Origin: Paludibacteraceae bacterium
GTDB lineage: Bacteria > Bacteroidota > Bacteroidia > Bacteroidales > Paludibacteraceae
Assembly (NCBI GenBank): GCA_017391905.1
Contig: JAFOWX010000141.1
Location: forward strand, 1 to 35,917
DNA length: 35,917 nt
Reading direction: 5' to 3'
Shown here: in pieces, positions 1 to 7,184 of the stretch
Numbering within the stretch: the stretch's first letter is position 1
Layout of the letters: the number at the start of each line of letters is the position of its first letter
Position numbers and translations under genes: made by a program
Notes under the pieces: model-generated
The model's database searches: none
What the model was told of the DNA's origin: nothing
Seen by the model: only the letters and a program-made list of their open reading frames with translations

Positions 1-44
1 AAGTAGAATTTTACTTAACCTATCATAAAATAAAGAAAAAGTAC

Positions 45-52
45 TATCTTTG
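45..52 (+). promoter_or_regulatory. -7 promoter element of hipBA, flanked by inverted repeat
   Basis: TATCTTTG matches the Bacteroidota -7 consensus TAnnTTTG and lies 24 nt before the hipB start. It sits between TATCATA (21-27) and its exact reverse complement TATGATA (60-66). HipB-type repressors bind inverted TATCC-like half-sites in E. coli, so this is a candidate autoregulatory operator. No convincing -33 element is visible. Confidence 0.55.
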
Positions 53-76
53 CATATTATATGATATGTTGAGGTT

Positions 77-397
77 ATGGCAAAGAGTACAATGGGGACT
101 AAGTTGCCCCGAAAATTAGAGCAGAAGATGCAGGTTGTTGGCGAGCAAATAAAGCTTGCCCGTTTGCGTCGTAATTTGAGTGTTGCGCAGGTGGCGGAGC
201 GTGCTACTTGTTCGCCACTGACGGTATCACGCATAGAGAAAGGTGCTCCAACAGTGGCGATAGGCATCTATCTGCGTGTGTTGTATGCCCTGCAGCTTGA
301 TGATGATATTCTCTCTATGGCAAAAGATGACGAACTCGGCAGGGCGTTGCAGGATATGAACTTGCCTCAGCGTGAAAGGGCATCTAAAAAGGAATAA
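77..397 (+). CDS. hipB: HipB-like XRE-family antitoxin/repressor
   Basis: A 106-residue helix-turn-helix protein. A basic N-terminal stretch is followed by a Cro/CI (XRE) domain at about residues 20-75, with the recognition-helix region reading SVAQVAERATCSPLTVSRIEKG. It ends 6 nt before a HipA-family kinase, the standard antitoxin-toxin order. By family knowledge it should bind HipA, neutralise it and repress the operon; the inverted TATCATA/TATGATA repeat around the promoter is a plausible operator. The length is close to that of E. coli HipB (88 aa) plus a short charged tail. The gene is probably accessory, because such pairs move between genomes, but no mobile-element boundary is visible since the window begins just upstream. 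Confidence 0.85.
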   Translation: MAKSTMGTKLPRKLEQKMQVVGEQIKLARLRRNLSVAQVAERATCSPLTVSRIEKGAPTVAIGIYLRVLYALQLDDDILSMAKDDELGRALQDMNLPQRERASKKE

Positions 398-403
398 CGG
401 GCC

Positions 404-1675
404 ATGAAGAAATTGTATGTATATGCCGATTTTGATTGGCTCAAGGAAGTTGAGTTAGTTGGTGAACTTGGCTACGAATCGCTTCGTGGCTCGGACAGCT
501 ATAGTTTCAAGTTTGCCGATAGTTGGATAAAAAAATATAATGCCATCACCTTAAGCGAAGACCTTAACAACTATCAGGGGATACAATATACACAGCCGAA
601 TAAAGATATTTTTGGTTGCTTTGCCGATGCACTGCCTGATAGATGGGGACGCACTCTTCTCCTCCGTCGTGAACAGATTTTGGCGCAAGAAGAGAATCGA
701 CCTGTTCGCCGATTATCATCGTTTGACTTTTTAACTGGTATTGATGACTTTTCCCGTATGGGCGGATTCCGTTTCAAGGAAACGCTTGATGGCGAGTTCA
801 TATATGCGGACAACTCTTTGCGTATTCCGCCATTGACCGACTTGCGAGAACTCATTGCAGCAAGCAAGGAAATTGAGAAAAGCGAGGAGGTTAATGCACT
901 CCCCGAAAAACGATGGATTGCTCAACTCGTCCAGCCCGGATCTTCGCTTGGTGGTGCAAGACCGAAGGCAAATGTTGTAGATACAGACCGCAGTATATAC
1001 GTGGCTAAGTTTCCATCATTGAAGGATGATTACGATGCAGGATTGTGGGAACATTTCTGTCATATATTAGCCAACAATGCGGGCATAAACGCAGCCGAAA
1101 CAAAGGTGATATTGACAAATGATAAATACCACACACTGCTTTCTCGTCGTTTTGACAGAATGGATAACGGCAAGCGAATACATTTTGCATCTGCAATGAC
1201 ACTGCTCGGGTTAAATGATGGCGACAATGCTACAACAGGACACGGATATATTGACGTTGTTGATTTTATCATTAGCGGTTGTACCGATGTCGATGCGAAC
1301 TTACGAGAACTATTCCGCCGAGTTGCATTCAATATCTGCGTAGGTAACAGCGACGATCATTTCCGTAACCACGGCTTTCTGCTTACTGCAAAAGGGTGGA
1401 CACTCTCGCCTGCATACGATATGAATCCAACGCTGAACGACCACCAAAGTCTGCTTATTAACAGCAAGACTAATAAAGCCGATTTGTCCATTCTGCTCGC
1501 TTCTTGCGAGGAGTATATGCTCACACTTGAGGTTGCCAAGGGTATAATCAACGAGGTTGTAACGGCAGTTAAGGATTGGAGAGTATTAGCAAATAGATTA
1601 GGTATTGCTAAACGAGAAAAGAGTTTGTTTGAGGGAGTTTTTGATAGCAGAAACCACAGCAAAAGGCTCAGCTGA
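404..1675 (+). CDS. hipA: HipA-family serine/threonine kinase toxin
   Basis: At 423 residues it is near the length of E. coli HipA (440). Visible motifs are a glycine-rich segment GSSLGGARPKA (179-189), a candidate ATP-binding lysine in AKFPS (Lys202), the catalytic loop NSDDHFRNH (315-323, with Asp317 and Asn322 matching the E. coli Asp/Asn pair), and the metal-binding LSPAYDMNP (Asp339). All expected kinase residues are therefore present. E. coli HipA phosphorylates glutamyl-tRNA synthetase and causes persistence; the target here is unknown. It follows hipB by 6 nt. Its TGA stop (1673-1675) lies at the centre of a perfect 36-bp palindrome, so the last codons form part of the transcription terminator. 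Confidence 0.88.
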   Translation: MKKLYVYADFDWLKEVELVGELGYESLRGSDSYSFKFADSWIKKYNAITLSEDLNNYQGIQYTQPNKDIFGCFADALPDRWGRTLLLRREQILAQEENRPVRRLSSFDFLTGIDDFSRMGGFRFKETLDGEFIYADNSLRIPPLTDLRELIAASKEIEKSEEVNALPEKRWIAQLVQPGSSLGGARPKANVVDTDRSIYVAKFPSLKDDYDAGLWEHFCHILANNAGINAAETKVILTNDKYHTLLSRRFDRMDNGKRIHFASAMTLLGLNDGDNATTGHGYIDVVDFIISGCTDVDANLRELFRRVAFNICVGNSDDHFRNHGFLLTAKGWTLSPAYDMNPTLNDHQSLLINSKTNKADLSILLASCEEYMLTLEVAKGIINEVVTAVKDWRVLANRLGIAKREKSLFEGVFDSRNHSKRLS

Positions 1676-1689
1676 GCCTTTTGCTGTGG
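1654..1689. terminator. Perfect 36-bp palindrome, bidirectional terminator over the hipA stop
   Basis: Positions 1654-1671 are the exact reverse complement of 1672-1689. The core is AAAAGGCTC-AGCT-GAGCCTTTT, the A-stem-T arrangement that works as an intrinsic terminator on both strands. It serves hipA (plus) and the convergent small gene ending at 1700 (minus). Confidence 0.8.
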
Positions 1690-1699
1690 CGCCAATCCG

Positions 1700-2074
1700 T
1701 TACTCCCCCTCTTTCACTCCGTAATAGGCATTCCACTCTTTGAGTACGTCTTCCCAGTTTTCGGTTTGGCCATCGGCAATGGCGTCGGCTTGTTCAAGCA
1801 CGGTTTCGTACTGTTTCTTTTCGGCGTGGCGCAGTTTCATGGCCTCTATGGTGGCTTGGTCCAAAATTTGGATAGCCCCACGTTGCACGGCCTCGTCTAA
1901 GTCGGTAGGGCCAAAAGCCTTGCCTTGTACGTTAAAGTCAGAAATATTAAATTCAAATACGGTGCGCAGGGTATGGCGTACCATTTTTTGTTGAAAGCGG
2001 TTGCCTGCCATTTTTCTGCCTAACAGTTTACGAATAATCTTTATTTCTTTGTCCGAAAATTTTTTACGTCCCAT
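1700..2074 (-). CDS. Small basic protein of unknown function
   Basis: A 124-residue protein beginning MGRKKFSDKEIKIIRKLLGR. I do not recognise a named domain. The N-terminal third is basic and probably helical, the middle holds RTVFEFNISDFNVQGKAFG, and the C-terminal half is acidic with a likely helix around EAMKLRHAEKKQYE. The start at 2074 is chosen because AGGAAG lies at good Shine-Dalgarno spacing upstream, and because an upstream ATG at 2137 falls inside the TACTTTTG promoter element (2135-2142). It looks like a conserved cytoplasmic protein, possibly nucleic-acid binding from its charge, but that is only a guess. It is transcribed convergently with hipA. Confidence 0.7.
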   Translation of the reverse strand: MGRKKFSDKEIKIIRKLLGRKMAGNRFQQKMVRHTLRTVFEFNISDFNVQGKAFGPTDLDEAVQRGAIQILDQATIEAMKLRHAEKKQYETVLEQADAIADGQTENWEDVLKEWNAYYGVKEGE

Positions 2075-2134
2075 ACTACTACTTCCTATATAAGCATTGA
2101 ATGCACAAAATGGTGCTTTTTTAAAATTGATGCA

Positions 2135-2142
2135 CAAAAGTA
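2135..2142 (-). promoter_or_regulatory. -7 promoter element (TACTTTTG) of the small protein at 1700-2074
   Basis: It matches TAnnTTTG on the minus strand, about 60 nt before the chosen start, and helps decide that start. The gap from here to 2295 holds low-complexity CCTAA-like repeats and no gene I can see. Confidence 0.5.
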
Positions 2143-2295
2143 ATGAATTTTATTCAAACGCCTAAGAACCTAAACGCATCAACACCTAAACGCGCCAATG
2201 CACCAACGTCGTTAAGCAACTTTCTTTGCAACTAAGTTACATCCCATACCCTGTATTTTTTTCCCCTTTATAAAACAGCTGTTTAAACAAATTAC

Positions 2296-2303
2296 TACAT
2301 TTG
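2296..2303 (+). promoter_or_regulatory. -7 promoter element (TACATTTG) of the CDF transporter
   Basis: A consensus TAnnTTTG match 26 nt before the start codon at 2330. Confidence 0.5.
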
Positions 2304-2329
2304 TCAAATCTATTAAAAGAAAGTAAACC

Positions 2330-3223
2330 ATGACCAGCAACGAGCGCGAAAAAGAAATCTACAAAGTAACCATAGTAGGTAGCCTTGTAAACTTCCTATT
2401 GCTTCTTTTTAAATTTGTAAGTGGCGTAGTAGGGCATAGTGCCGCTATGATAGCCGATGCCGTACACTCACTATCCGATTTTGTAACGGATATATTGGTG
2501 TTGGTTTTTGTAAAAGTGTCGTCAAAACCAGCTGATACCTCGCACCGTTATGGGCACGGAAAGTTTGAAACCCTTGCCACCGCCATTATTGGAGTGGTAT
2601 TATTTGTGGTGAGTATAGGCATCTTTTATCAAGGTGCTACAGCTATTTACAGCGTATATAAAGGAGCGGTATTGCCTTTGCCAGGTTACATAGCTTTAGC
2701 GGCAGCTGCGCTTTCTATTGTGGCAAAAGAGGCTGTGTATTGGTACACCACATTAAAAGGTAAGAAACTCAACTCGCAAGCCGTTGTGGCCAATGCGTGG
2801 CATCATAGAAGCGACGCGTTATCTTCTATAGGAACGTTGTTGGGAATTGGCGGTGCTATTATAGGCGGTCAAAAATGGGCCGTTTTAGACCCTATTGCCG
2901 CCGTTATAGTGAGTATTTTTATAGCCAAAGTGGCGGTAGGCATTCTACACAATAGTTTACAAGACTTGTTAGAACATGCTTTGCCCAAGCACGTACAAGA
3001 AGAAATCATGCAAGTTATTTTGTCGGTAGAGGGGGTGTCGGCACCTCATCATTTGCGTACGCGTCGCATAGGCAATCAGTACGCCATAGAGGTGCACATT
3101 AGGGTGGATGGCAATTTGACGCTGCATGAGGCGCACCAAATAACTTCGGACGTAGAAAAAAAACTAAAAGAAAAATACGGAGAAAGTATAAATTTAACCA
3201 TACATACCGAGCCTATAAAATAA
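2330..3223 (+). CDS. Cation diffusion facilitator (CDF) family metal exporter
   Basis: A 297-residue inner-membrane protein of the CDF family, which exchanges protons for Zn(II), Fe(II) or similar ions. The two paired metal-site motifs are visible: HSLSD (His46-Asp50) in the second membrane segment and HHRSD (His158/Asp162) in the fifth. The His-xxx-Asp form in segment two is the pattern usual for zinc-selective members, unlike the Asp-xxx-Asp of E. coli FieF. Residues 10-205 hold six hydrophobic segments; about 210-297 is the cytoplasmic ferredoxin-like domain with a His-rich APHHLRTRR. The length is normal. It is monocistronic with its own promoter and a downstream hairpin at 3400-3434. Zinc as substrate is inference. 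Confidence 0.9.
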   Translation: MTSNEREKEIYKVTIVGSLVNFLLLLFKFVSGVVGHSAAMIADAVHSLSDFVTDILVLVFVKVSSKPADTSHRYGHGKFETLATAIIGVVLFVVSIGIFYQGATAIYSVYKGAVLPLPGYIALAAAALSIVAKEAVYWYTTLKGKKLNSQAVVANAWHHRSDALSSIGTLLGIGGAIIGGQKWAVLDPIAAVIVSIFIAKVAVGILHNSLQDLLEHALPKHVQEEIMQVILSVEGVSAPHHLRTRRIGNQYAIEVHIRVDGNLTLHEAHQITSDVEKKLKEKYGESINLTIHTEPIK

Positions 3224-3259
3224 CGTTATATAACGCATACATTCATTACGCATCATTAA

Positions 3260-3379
3260 CGGTTGTCTTTGCGTTTTTTAATAGCCAATCTAAATGCCTT
3301 AGGCGGCTCACCATTAGATGCCATTTACCAATACGTAGAACTATTTGATCCCGGTTGGAATATAGTAGAACCCTTGTAA
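3260..3379 (+). pseudogene. Possible C-terminal remnant of a lost gene
   Basis: An open frame of 39 codons between in-frame stops, with no ATG and only a TTG at 3263. The peptide contains NALGGSPLDAIYQYVELF and ends IVEPL; its composition looks like folded protein, unlike the low-complexity spacers elsewhere. It lies between the CDF gene and a terminator. It may be the tail of a deleted gene. I could not assign a family. A minus-strand frame over the same bases (3246-3455) looks like noise. Confidence 0.3.
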
Positions 3380-3399
3380 ATGCATGTCTTAAAAAGAAG

Positions 3400-3434
3400 C
3401 AGAGGCAGCTCCCCAAATAAAGGTGCTGCCTCTG
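3400..3434. terminator. Bidirectional hairpin between the CDF gene and the PLP lyase
   Basis: Arms CAGAGGCAGC (3400-3409) and GCTGCCTCTG (3425-3434) are perfectly complementary with a 15-nt loop. TTTT follows on the plus strand, and CTTCTTTTT follows on the minus strand. It serves both convergent genes. Confidence 0.8.
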
Positions 3435-3454
3435 TTTTATAGGCTGTAAAATCA

Positions 3455-4903
3455 TTACAAGCTATCACCAAAGTCTTGGCGGAATTTTTCGGCCAATTGT
3501 TCTTGCCAGTAGCCTTTTTCTTTTAGTCGGCCAAAGAAGAAACGAAGCACAGAAGGTTCTTCTACCCACTCCAAGCCACCAATTAGTTCGCGGTTGTCCC
3601 ATACCCATTTTACGCGGTCTGCCACGTATTTAAGTTGCGACAAGGTATAAACACGGCGAGGAACAGCCAAACGCATCAACTCCAATTCGGCAAAAGGTTC
3701 GCTACCATCAGGGTTACGTTGTTCAGAAAGCGTACCGCGTTCCATACCACGGATACCACCAGCAATGTATAGCGCCGCAGCAACCGCAGCAGCAGGATAT
3801 TGGTCGTGAGGCAAGTTAGGCACAAAAGCACCCGCATTTAAGTGACAACCTAAGCCACCAGCAGGCAATACAACAGGCACACCATAATCGTCCAATTCTT
3901 TTGCCAAGTAATTGATAAACTCAGGGCCTTGGTTAATGTATTCCATATCCAAGCTTTCGTACAAGCCTTGCGCCATAGATTCCATGGTGCGCACATCAAT
4001 ACCACCGTATGTTAAGAAACCTTCGTAAAGCGGAATGTATTCCATCATCATTTTGGTGTATTTAGGGTCTTTGCTGGTAATAATACCCCCCTTAGAGAAA
4101 CTCAATTTACGAGCCGAAAAATAGATAATGTCAAAGTGGTCGGCAAGCAAGTGATAAATGGTTTTAATATCCATGTGTTTGCAGCGAGCCTCGCGCGTTT
4201 TCATAAAGTAAATGTTGTCTTGCAAAAGCGAAGCATCCAACACACTTACAATGCCATTATCGTGGCAAATATCGGTAACAGCCAACATATTTTCGAGCGA
4301 AACAGGCTGACCACCAATTAAGTTTGTGCCAGCTTCTACACGTACAAATGCAATGTTTTCTGCCCCTTTTTCTTTGATAGTAGCTTTTAGCTTTTTAAGG
4401 TCAAAGTCGCCCTTAAATGGATCGTTGCTTTGGGGTTTTAGGCCTTTTTCTGCCACCAACTCTTCTACAGTACCGCCCATGCGGGTTACGTGTGCTTTGG
4501 TGGTGGTAAAGTGGAAGTTCATTAAGGCCGTTTGGCCAGGTTTTACCAAGGCAGAAGCCAAAATATTTTCGCACGCACGTCCTTGGTGAGCAGGAAGCAC
4601 GTTGTCTGTACCAAACACTTCTTTAATAGCAGTCTTTACACGGTTAAAAGTAGCCGAACCCGCGTAAGAGTCGTCTGCTTGCATGGATGCAGCAAGCTGT
4701 ATATCGCTCATAGCATTTACACCAGAGTCCGTTAGCATGTCCATGTAAATGTCTTTGTTTTCAAGCAAGAATGTGTTGCAACCAGCCTCCTGAATTCTTT
4801 TTAAACGTTCTTCTACAGGAAGCAACGAAAGTTTTTGGATAATGCGCACCTTGTGCATTTCCAATGGCACTTGGTTTTCCGATTTATAAAATTTTACTGC
4901 CAT
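3455..4903 (-). CDS. Tyrosine phenol-lyase/tryptophanase family PLP lyase with altered active site
   Basis: A 482-residue beta-eliminating lyase (fold-type I PLP enzyme). Family members split tyrosine to phenol, or tryptophan to indole, plus pyruvate and ammonia. Alignment by eye with Citrobacter tyrosine phenol-lyase (TPL) shows Tyr80 (TPL Tyr71), Arg109 in PAHQGR (Arg100), Asn194 (Asn185), Asp223 (Asp214), the PLP lysine Lys266 in SARK (Lys257), MERG at 387-390 (TPL Met379/Arg381), Arg411 (Arg404) and Phe455 (Phe448). The MERG and Phe signatures favour the TPL branch over tryptophanase, which has His at the last site. The odd point is Leu226 in place of the PLP-contacting Arg217, so substrate and activity are uncertain. 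A C-terminal extension of about 20 residues is also present. It is divergent from an AraC regulator that may control it. Confidence 0.82.
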   Translation of the reverse strand: MAVKFYKSENQVPLEMHKVRIIQKLSLLPVEERLKRIQEAGCNTFLLENKDIYMDMLTDSGVNAMSDIQLAASMQADDSYAGSATFNRVKTAIKEVFGTDNVLPAHQGRACENILASALVKPGQTALMNFHFTTTKAHVTRMGGTVEELVAEKGLKPQSNDPFKGDFDLKKLKATIKEKGAENIAFVRVEAGTNLIGGQPVSLENMLAVTDICHDNGIVSVLDASLLQDNIYFMKTREARCKHMDIKTIYHLLADHFDIIYFSARKLSFSKGGIITSKDPKYTKMMMEYIPLYEGFLTYGGIDVRTMESMAQGLYESLDMEYINQGPEFINYLAKELDDYGVPVVLPAGGLGCHLNAGAFVPNLPHDQYPAAAVAAALYIAGGIRGMERGTLSEQRNPDGSEPFAELELMRLAVPRRVYTLSQLKYVADRVKWVWDNRELIGGLEWVEEPSVLRFFFGRLKEKGYWQEQLAEKFRQDFGDSL

Positions 4904-4942
4904 AATGGTTTATGTTTTAGTTATTTAGTTCAAAATGATGGG

Positions 4943-4950
4943 CAAAAGTA
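4943..4950 (-). promoter_or_regulatory. -7 promoter element (TACTTTTG) of the PLP lyase
   Basis: A consensus minus-strand TAnnTTTG match about 40 nt before the start codon. It lies 45 bp from the nearest of the four TACCAWWWTTAC repeats. Confidence 0.55.
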
Positions 4951-4994
4951 AGCCAAAACTCTTATTGAGCAGATACGCATTTTACGGAAAAAAA

Positions 4995-5088
4995 TACCAA
5001 TTTTACCTTTTTTGCTTATAAATACCATTTTTACATACCAAAATTACAGAAAATACGCCTAAAATGGCTATTTTTGTACCAAATTTAC
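4995..5088 (+). repeat. Four direct repeats TACCAWWWTTAC, candidate AraC-type operators
   Basis: Copies at 4995-5006, 5023-5034, 5036-5047 and 5077-5088, all in the same orientation and each fitting TACCA[A/T]3TTAC exactly. The first, third and fourth start exactly 41 bp apart (4995, 5036, 5077), about four helical turns; the second is offset by 28 bp. They fill the gap between the divergent lyase and araC genes. The last copy begins right after the araC -7 element, where a bound protein would block transcription. AraC-family proteins bind direct repeats, so this is a likely regulatory array. Confidence 0.6.
5069..5076 (+). promoter_or_regulatory. -7 promoter element (TATTTTTG) of the araC-like gene
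   Basis: A consensus match 20 nt before the ATG at 5097. It lies inside a longer open frame beginning at 5064, which argues that translation starts at 5097. Confidence 0.55.
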
Positions 5089-5096
5089 CTACAATT

Positions 5097-5993
5097 ATGG
5101 TTCGAAAAATAGAAAACATAGACCAATTTAACCGATTCTTTAACCAACCAACCCATCACCCCTTGGTAAGCGTGGTTAATTTGGCCGATGCCCATTTGTC
5201 CCTGTTTGATGCCACGGATTTTGGCATGTACTGTGTGGTGCTGATGGATGCCGAATTTGGCCAGCTTACCCTGCGCGGTGCCAATATGAGTTACCAGGCC
5301 GGTACGGTTTTTACCATGAAACCCGGACACGTGGTTAGCATGCAGTTAGACGCCCATACCAAACCCAAAGGATGGATGTTGGCGTTTCGTCCCGAATTGA
5401 TTATCAACACAGGCTTGGGGCGCGACTTTTACATGTTCAACTTTTTCGATTACGAGGTGTGCGATGCCTTAACCCTTTTTGAGGGCGAAAGACACATCAT
5501 GCTAAACTGCTTTAATACCATTTTGTCGGAGCTGCGTGCCCCCGACGATGAGTTTACAGGCCACATGGTGCGCTTGGGCATAGGACAGCTACTTAGCTAC
5601 TGCCGTCGTTTTTACGACCGCCAATTTGATACCAAAAAGGTGCGTTCCTCAGAACTAATCAAGCAATTTGAGTCTATTTTGGATGCCTATTTGGCCGAAG
5701 GCAGCGAGTTGCCACGCCGTTTAGGCCCCCCTCAGGTAGCTTGGTGTAGCAGCCAATTGCACCTATCAGCAAACTATTTTGGCGATGTGGTAAAACACGA
5801 GTTAGGCATTACCGCCAAAGAATTTATTCGCAATAAAATAGTAAAAAAAGCCATCTCGCTTTTGGTAGATAGCGAGTTGCCTATCAACGAGGTAGCCTCT
5901 CAGTTAGGATTTACGTACTCCAATCATTTTACCCGATTTTTTAAGCAAGCCACCGGTAAATCGCCCTCACAGTACAAAAAATCGGTAGAATAA
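5097..5993 (+). CDS. AraC-family transcriptional regulator
   Basis: A 298-residue regulator. Residues 1 to about 175 form an N-terminal sensing domain of mixed beta composition (cupin-like, for example AGTVFTMKPGHVVSM). The C-terminal 100 residues hold the two helix-turn-helix units of the AraC/XylS DNA-binding domain: LSANYFGDVVKHELGITAKE and INEVASQLGFTYSNHFTRFF followed by KQATGKSPSQYKK. The start at 5097 is preferred over 5064 because a TATTTTTG promoter element overlaps the upstream codons. It is divergent from the PLP lyase across 193 bp containing four direct repeats, which suggests it controls that gene and itself, perhaps in response to an aromatic amino acid (inference). Confidence 0.88.
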   Translation: MVRKIENIDQFNRFFNQPTHHPLVSVVNLADAHLSLFDATDFGMYCVVLMDAEFGQLTLRGANMSYQAGTVFTMKPGHVVSMQLDAHTKPKGWMLAFRPELIINTGLGRDFYMFNFFDYEVCDALTLFEGERHIMLNCFNTILSELRAPDDEFTGHMVRLGIGQLLSYCRRFYDRQFDTKKVRSSELIKQFESILDAYLAEGSELPRRLGPPQVAWCSSQLHLSANYFGDVVKHELGITAKEFIRNKIVKKAISLLVDSELPINEVASQLGFTYSNHFTRFFKQATGKSPSQYKKSVE

Positions 5994-6068
5994 TTTTGCC
6001 CAAAAGGTTTTTTTCTATCAGCTTTTCCGTATCTTGTTAGCTTCATGCTAATCAAAACAGCTTCTACT

Positions 6069-7109
6069 ATGGAAAAGACCAACATTAAATGGGATTACAA
6101 AGAAATCTCCAAACAAGAAGAAGTGTTGCTTAGTTTGGAGCAACGCATGTCTTGTCAAATAAGTAGGTTAGAGAGTATATTGAGCAAAATGGAGGCCAAC
6201 ACCACCAGGCGCAAAACAGAGACAACGTTTTTAGCCTTTATGCAAGAGGTTATTGTTGAGTTGTACCACGACGGGCGCGAAAGAACAGCCGAAGCCTACG
6301 AGTCTGCTTACGCCAGTTTTAGTAAGTTTTTGCGAAACAAGGATGTCTATTTAGACGAGGTAAACGATAAACTGATAAAACACTACGAGGTGTACTTGCG
6401 TTACAGGGGGCTTACCAAAAACAGTTCGTCTTTTTACATGCGCATTTTGCGAGCGGTGTACAACCGTGCCATTAGCAAAGACTTGGTAGAAATGCGTGCG
6501 CCCTTTAGAAACGTGTACACCGGCGTGGATAAAACCACCAAACGAGCCCTTAATTTAGCCGCCATAAAACGCATCAAAAACGTAAGCCTAAAACACTGCA
6601 AAAACTGCGACTTTGCCCGCGATATGTTTCTGTTTAGCTTTTACATGCGAGGCATGTCTTTTATCGATATGGCACACCTGCGCACGTCAAACCTGTCTAA
6701 TGGGTACATTACCTACAGACGCCGAAAAACCGGGCAAGAACTCTGCATAAAATGGGAACGATGCATGCAAGAAATAGTGGAAAAATACAGAGACTCTTGT
6801 TTAAATGGCTATTTATTGCCTATTTTTAAAACCCGAACTCATAGCCGAAACCAGTATAAGTACTGTTTGGCGCGCATCAACAAATGCCTGCGCGATGTGG
6901 CGGTGTACGCACGCATTTACAACGTACCACTAACCTTGTACGTGGCGCGCCACTCGTGGGCAAGCATCGCCAAAAGCAGGCGTATCCCGTTGTCTGTTAT
7001 TAGCGAGAGCATGGGGCACGATAACGAAAAAACCACCCGCATTTATTTGGCCTCGCTCGATAAATCGGTCATAGACAGAGCCAATAGACAAATATTGGAA
7101 ATGTTGTAA
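6069..7109 (+). CDS. Solitary tyrosine recombinase (site-specific integrase)
   Basis: About 346 residues from ATG 6069; an in-frame ATG at 6045 is possible but sits only 8 nt after a near-consensus -7 element (TATCTTGT, 6030). A charged N-terminal extension of about 40 residues precedes a SAM-like core-binding domain (about 55-150) and the catalytic domain. Numbered from 6069, catalytic candidates are Arg194 in YMRGMSF, Lys220 in RRKTGQ, Arg294 and His295 in YVARHSW, His317 in MGHD and the nucleophile Tyr326 in TRIYLAS. The classical first His of the HxxR box is Tyr291 here, a form I believe is common in Bacteroidota solitary integrases. No excisionase, relaxase, phage gene or att repeat is visible nearby, so it may be a DNA invertase-type recombinase acting elsewhere, or an element remnant. 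Confidence 0.85.
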   Translation: MEKTNIKWDYKEISKQEEVLLSLEQRMSCQISRLESILSKMEANTTRRKTETTFLAFMQEVIVELYHDGRERTAEAYESAYASFSKFLRNKDVYLDEVNDKLIKHYEVYLRYRGLTKNSSSFYMRILRAVYNRAISKDLVEMRAPFRNVYTGVDKTTKRALNLAAIKRIKNVSLKHCKNCDFARDMFLFSFYMRGMSFIDMAHLRTSNLSNGYITYRRRKTGQELCIKWERCMQEIVEKYRDSCLNGYLLPIFKTRTHSRNQYKYCLARINKCLRDVAVYARIYNVPLTLYVARHSWASIAKSRRIPLSVISESMGHDNEKTTRIYLASLDKSVIDRANRQILEML

Positions 7110-7184
7110 ATAAGTAATGCCGTAAAGATGGTTATGTAAATGGTTTTTTGTAATTTAGCACAAAAGTTTTAAGGCAGTAGTTTT

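Noticed and set aside
1-76. Attachment site or mobile-element end before hipB
   Set aside because: No repeat of this sequence is found elsewhere in the window, and the left boundary is cut off.
3246-3455. 69-codon minus-strand open frame after the PLP lyase
   Set aside because: It lies across the terminator hairpin and the plus-strand remnant, has no promoter or ribosome site, and has an implausible composition.
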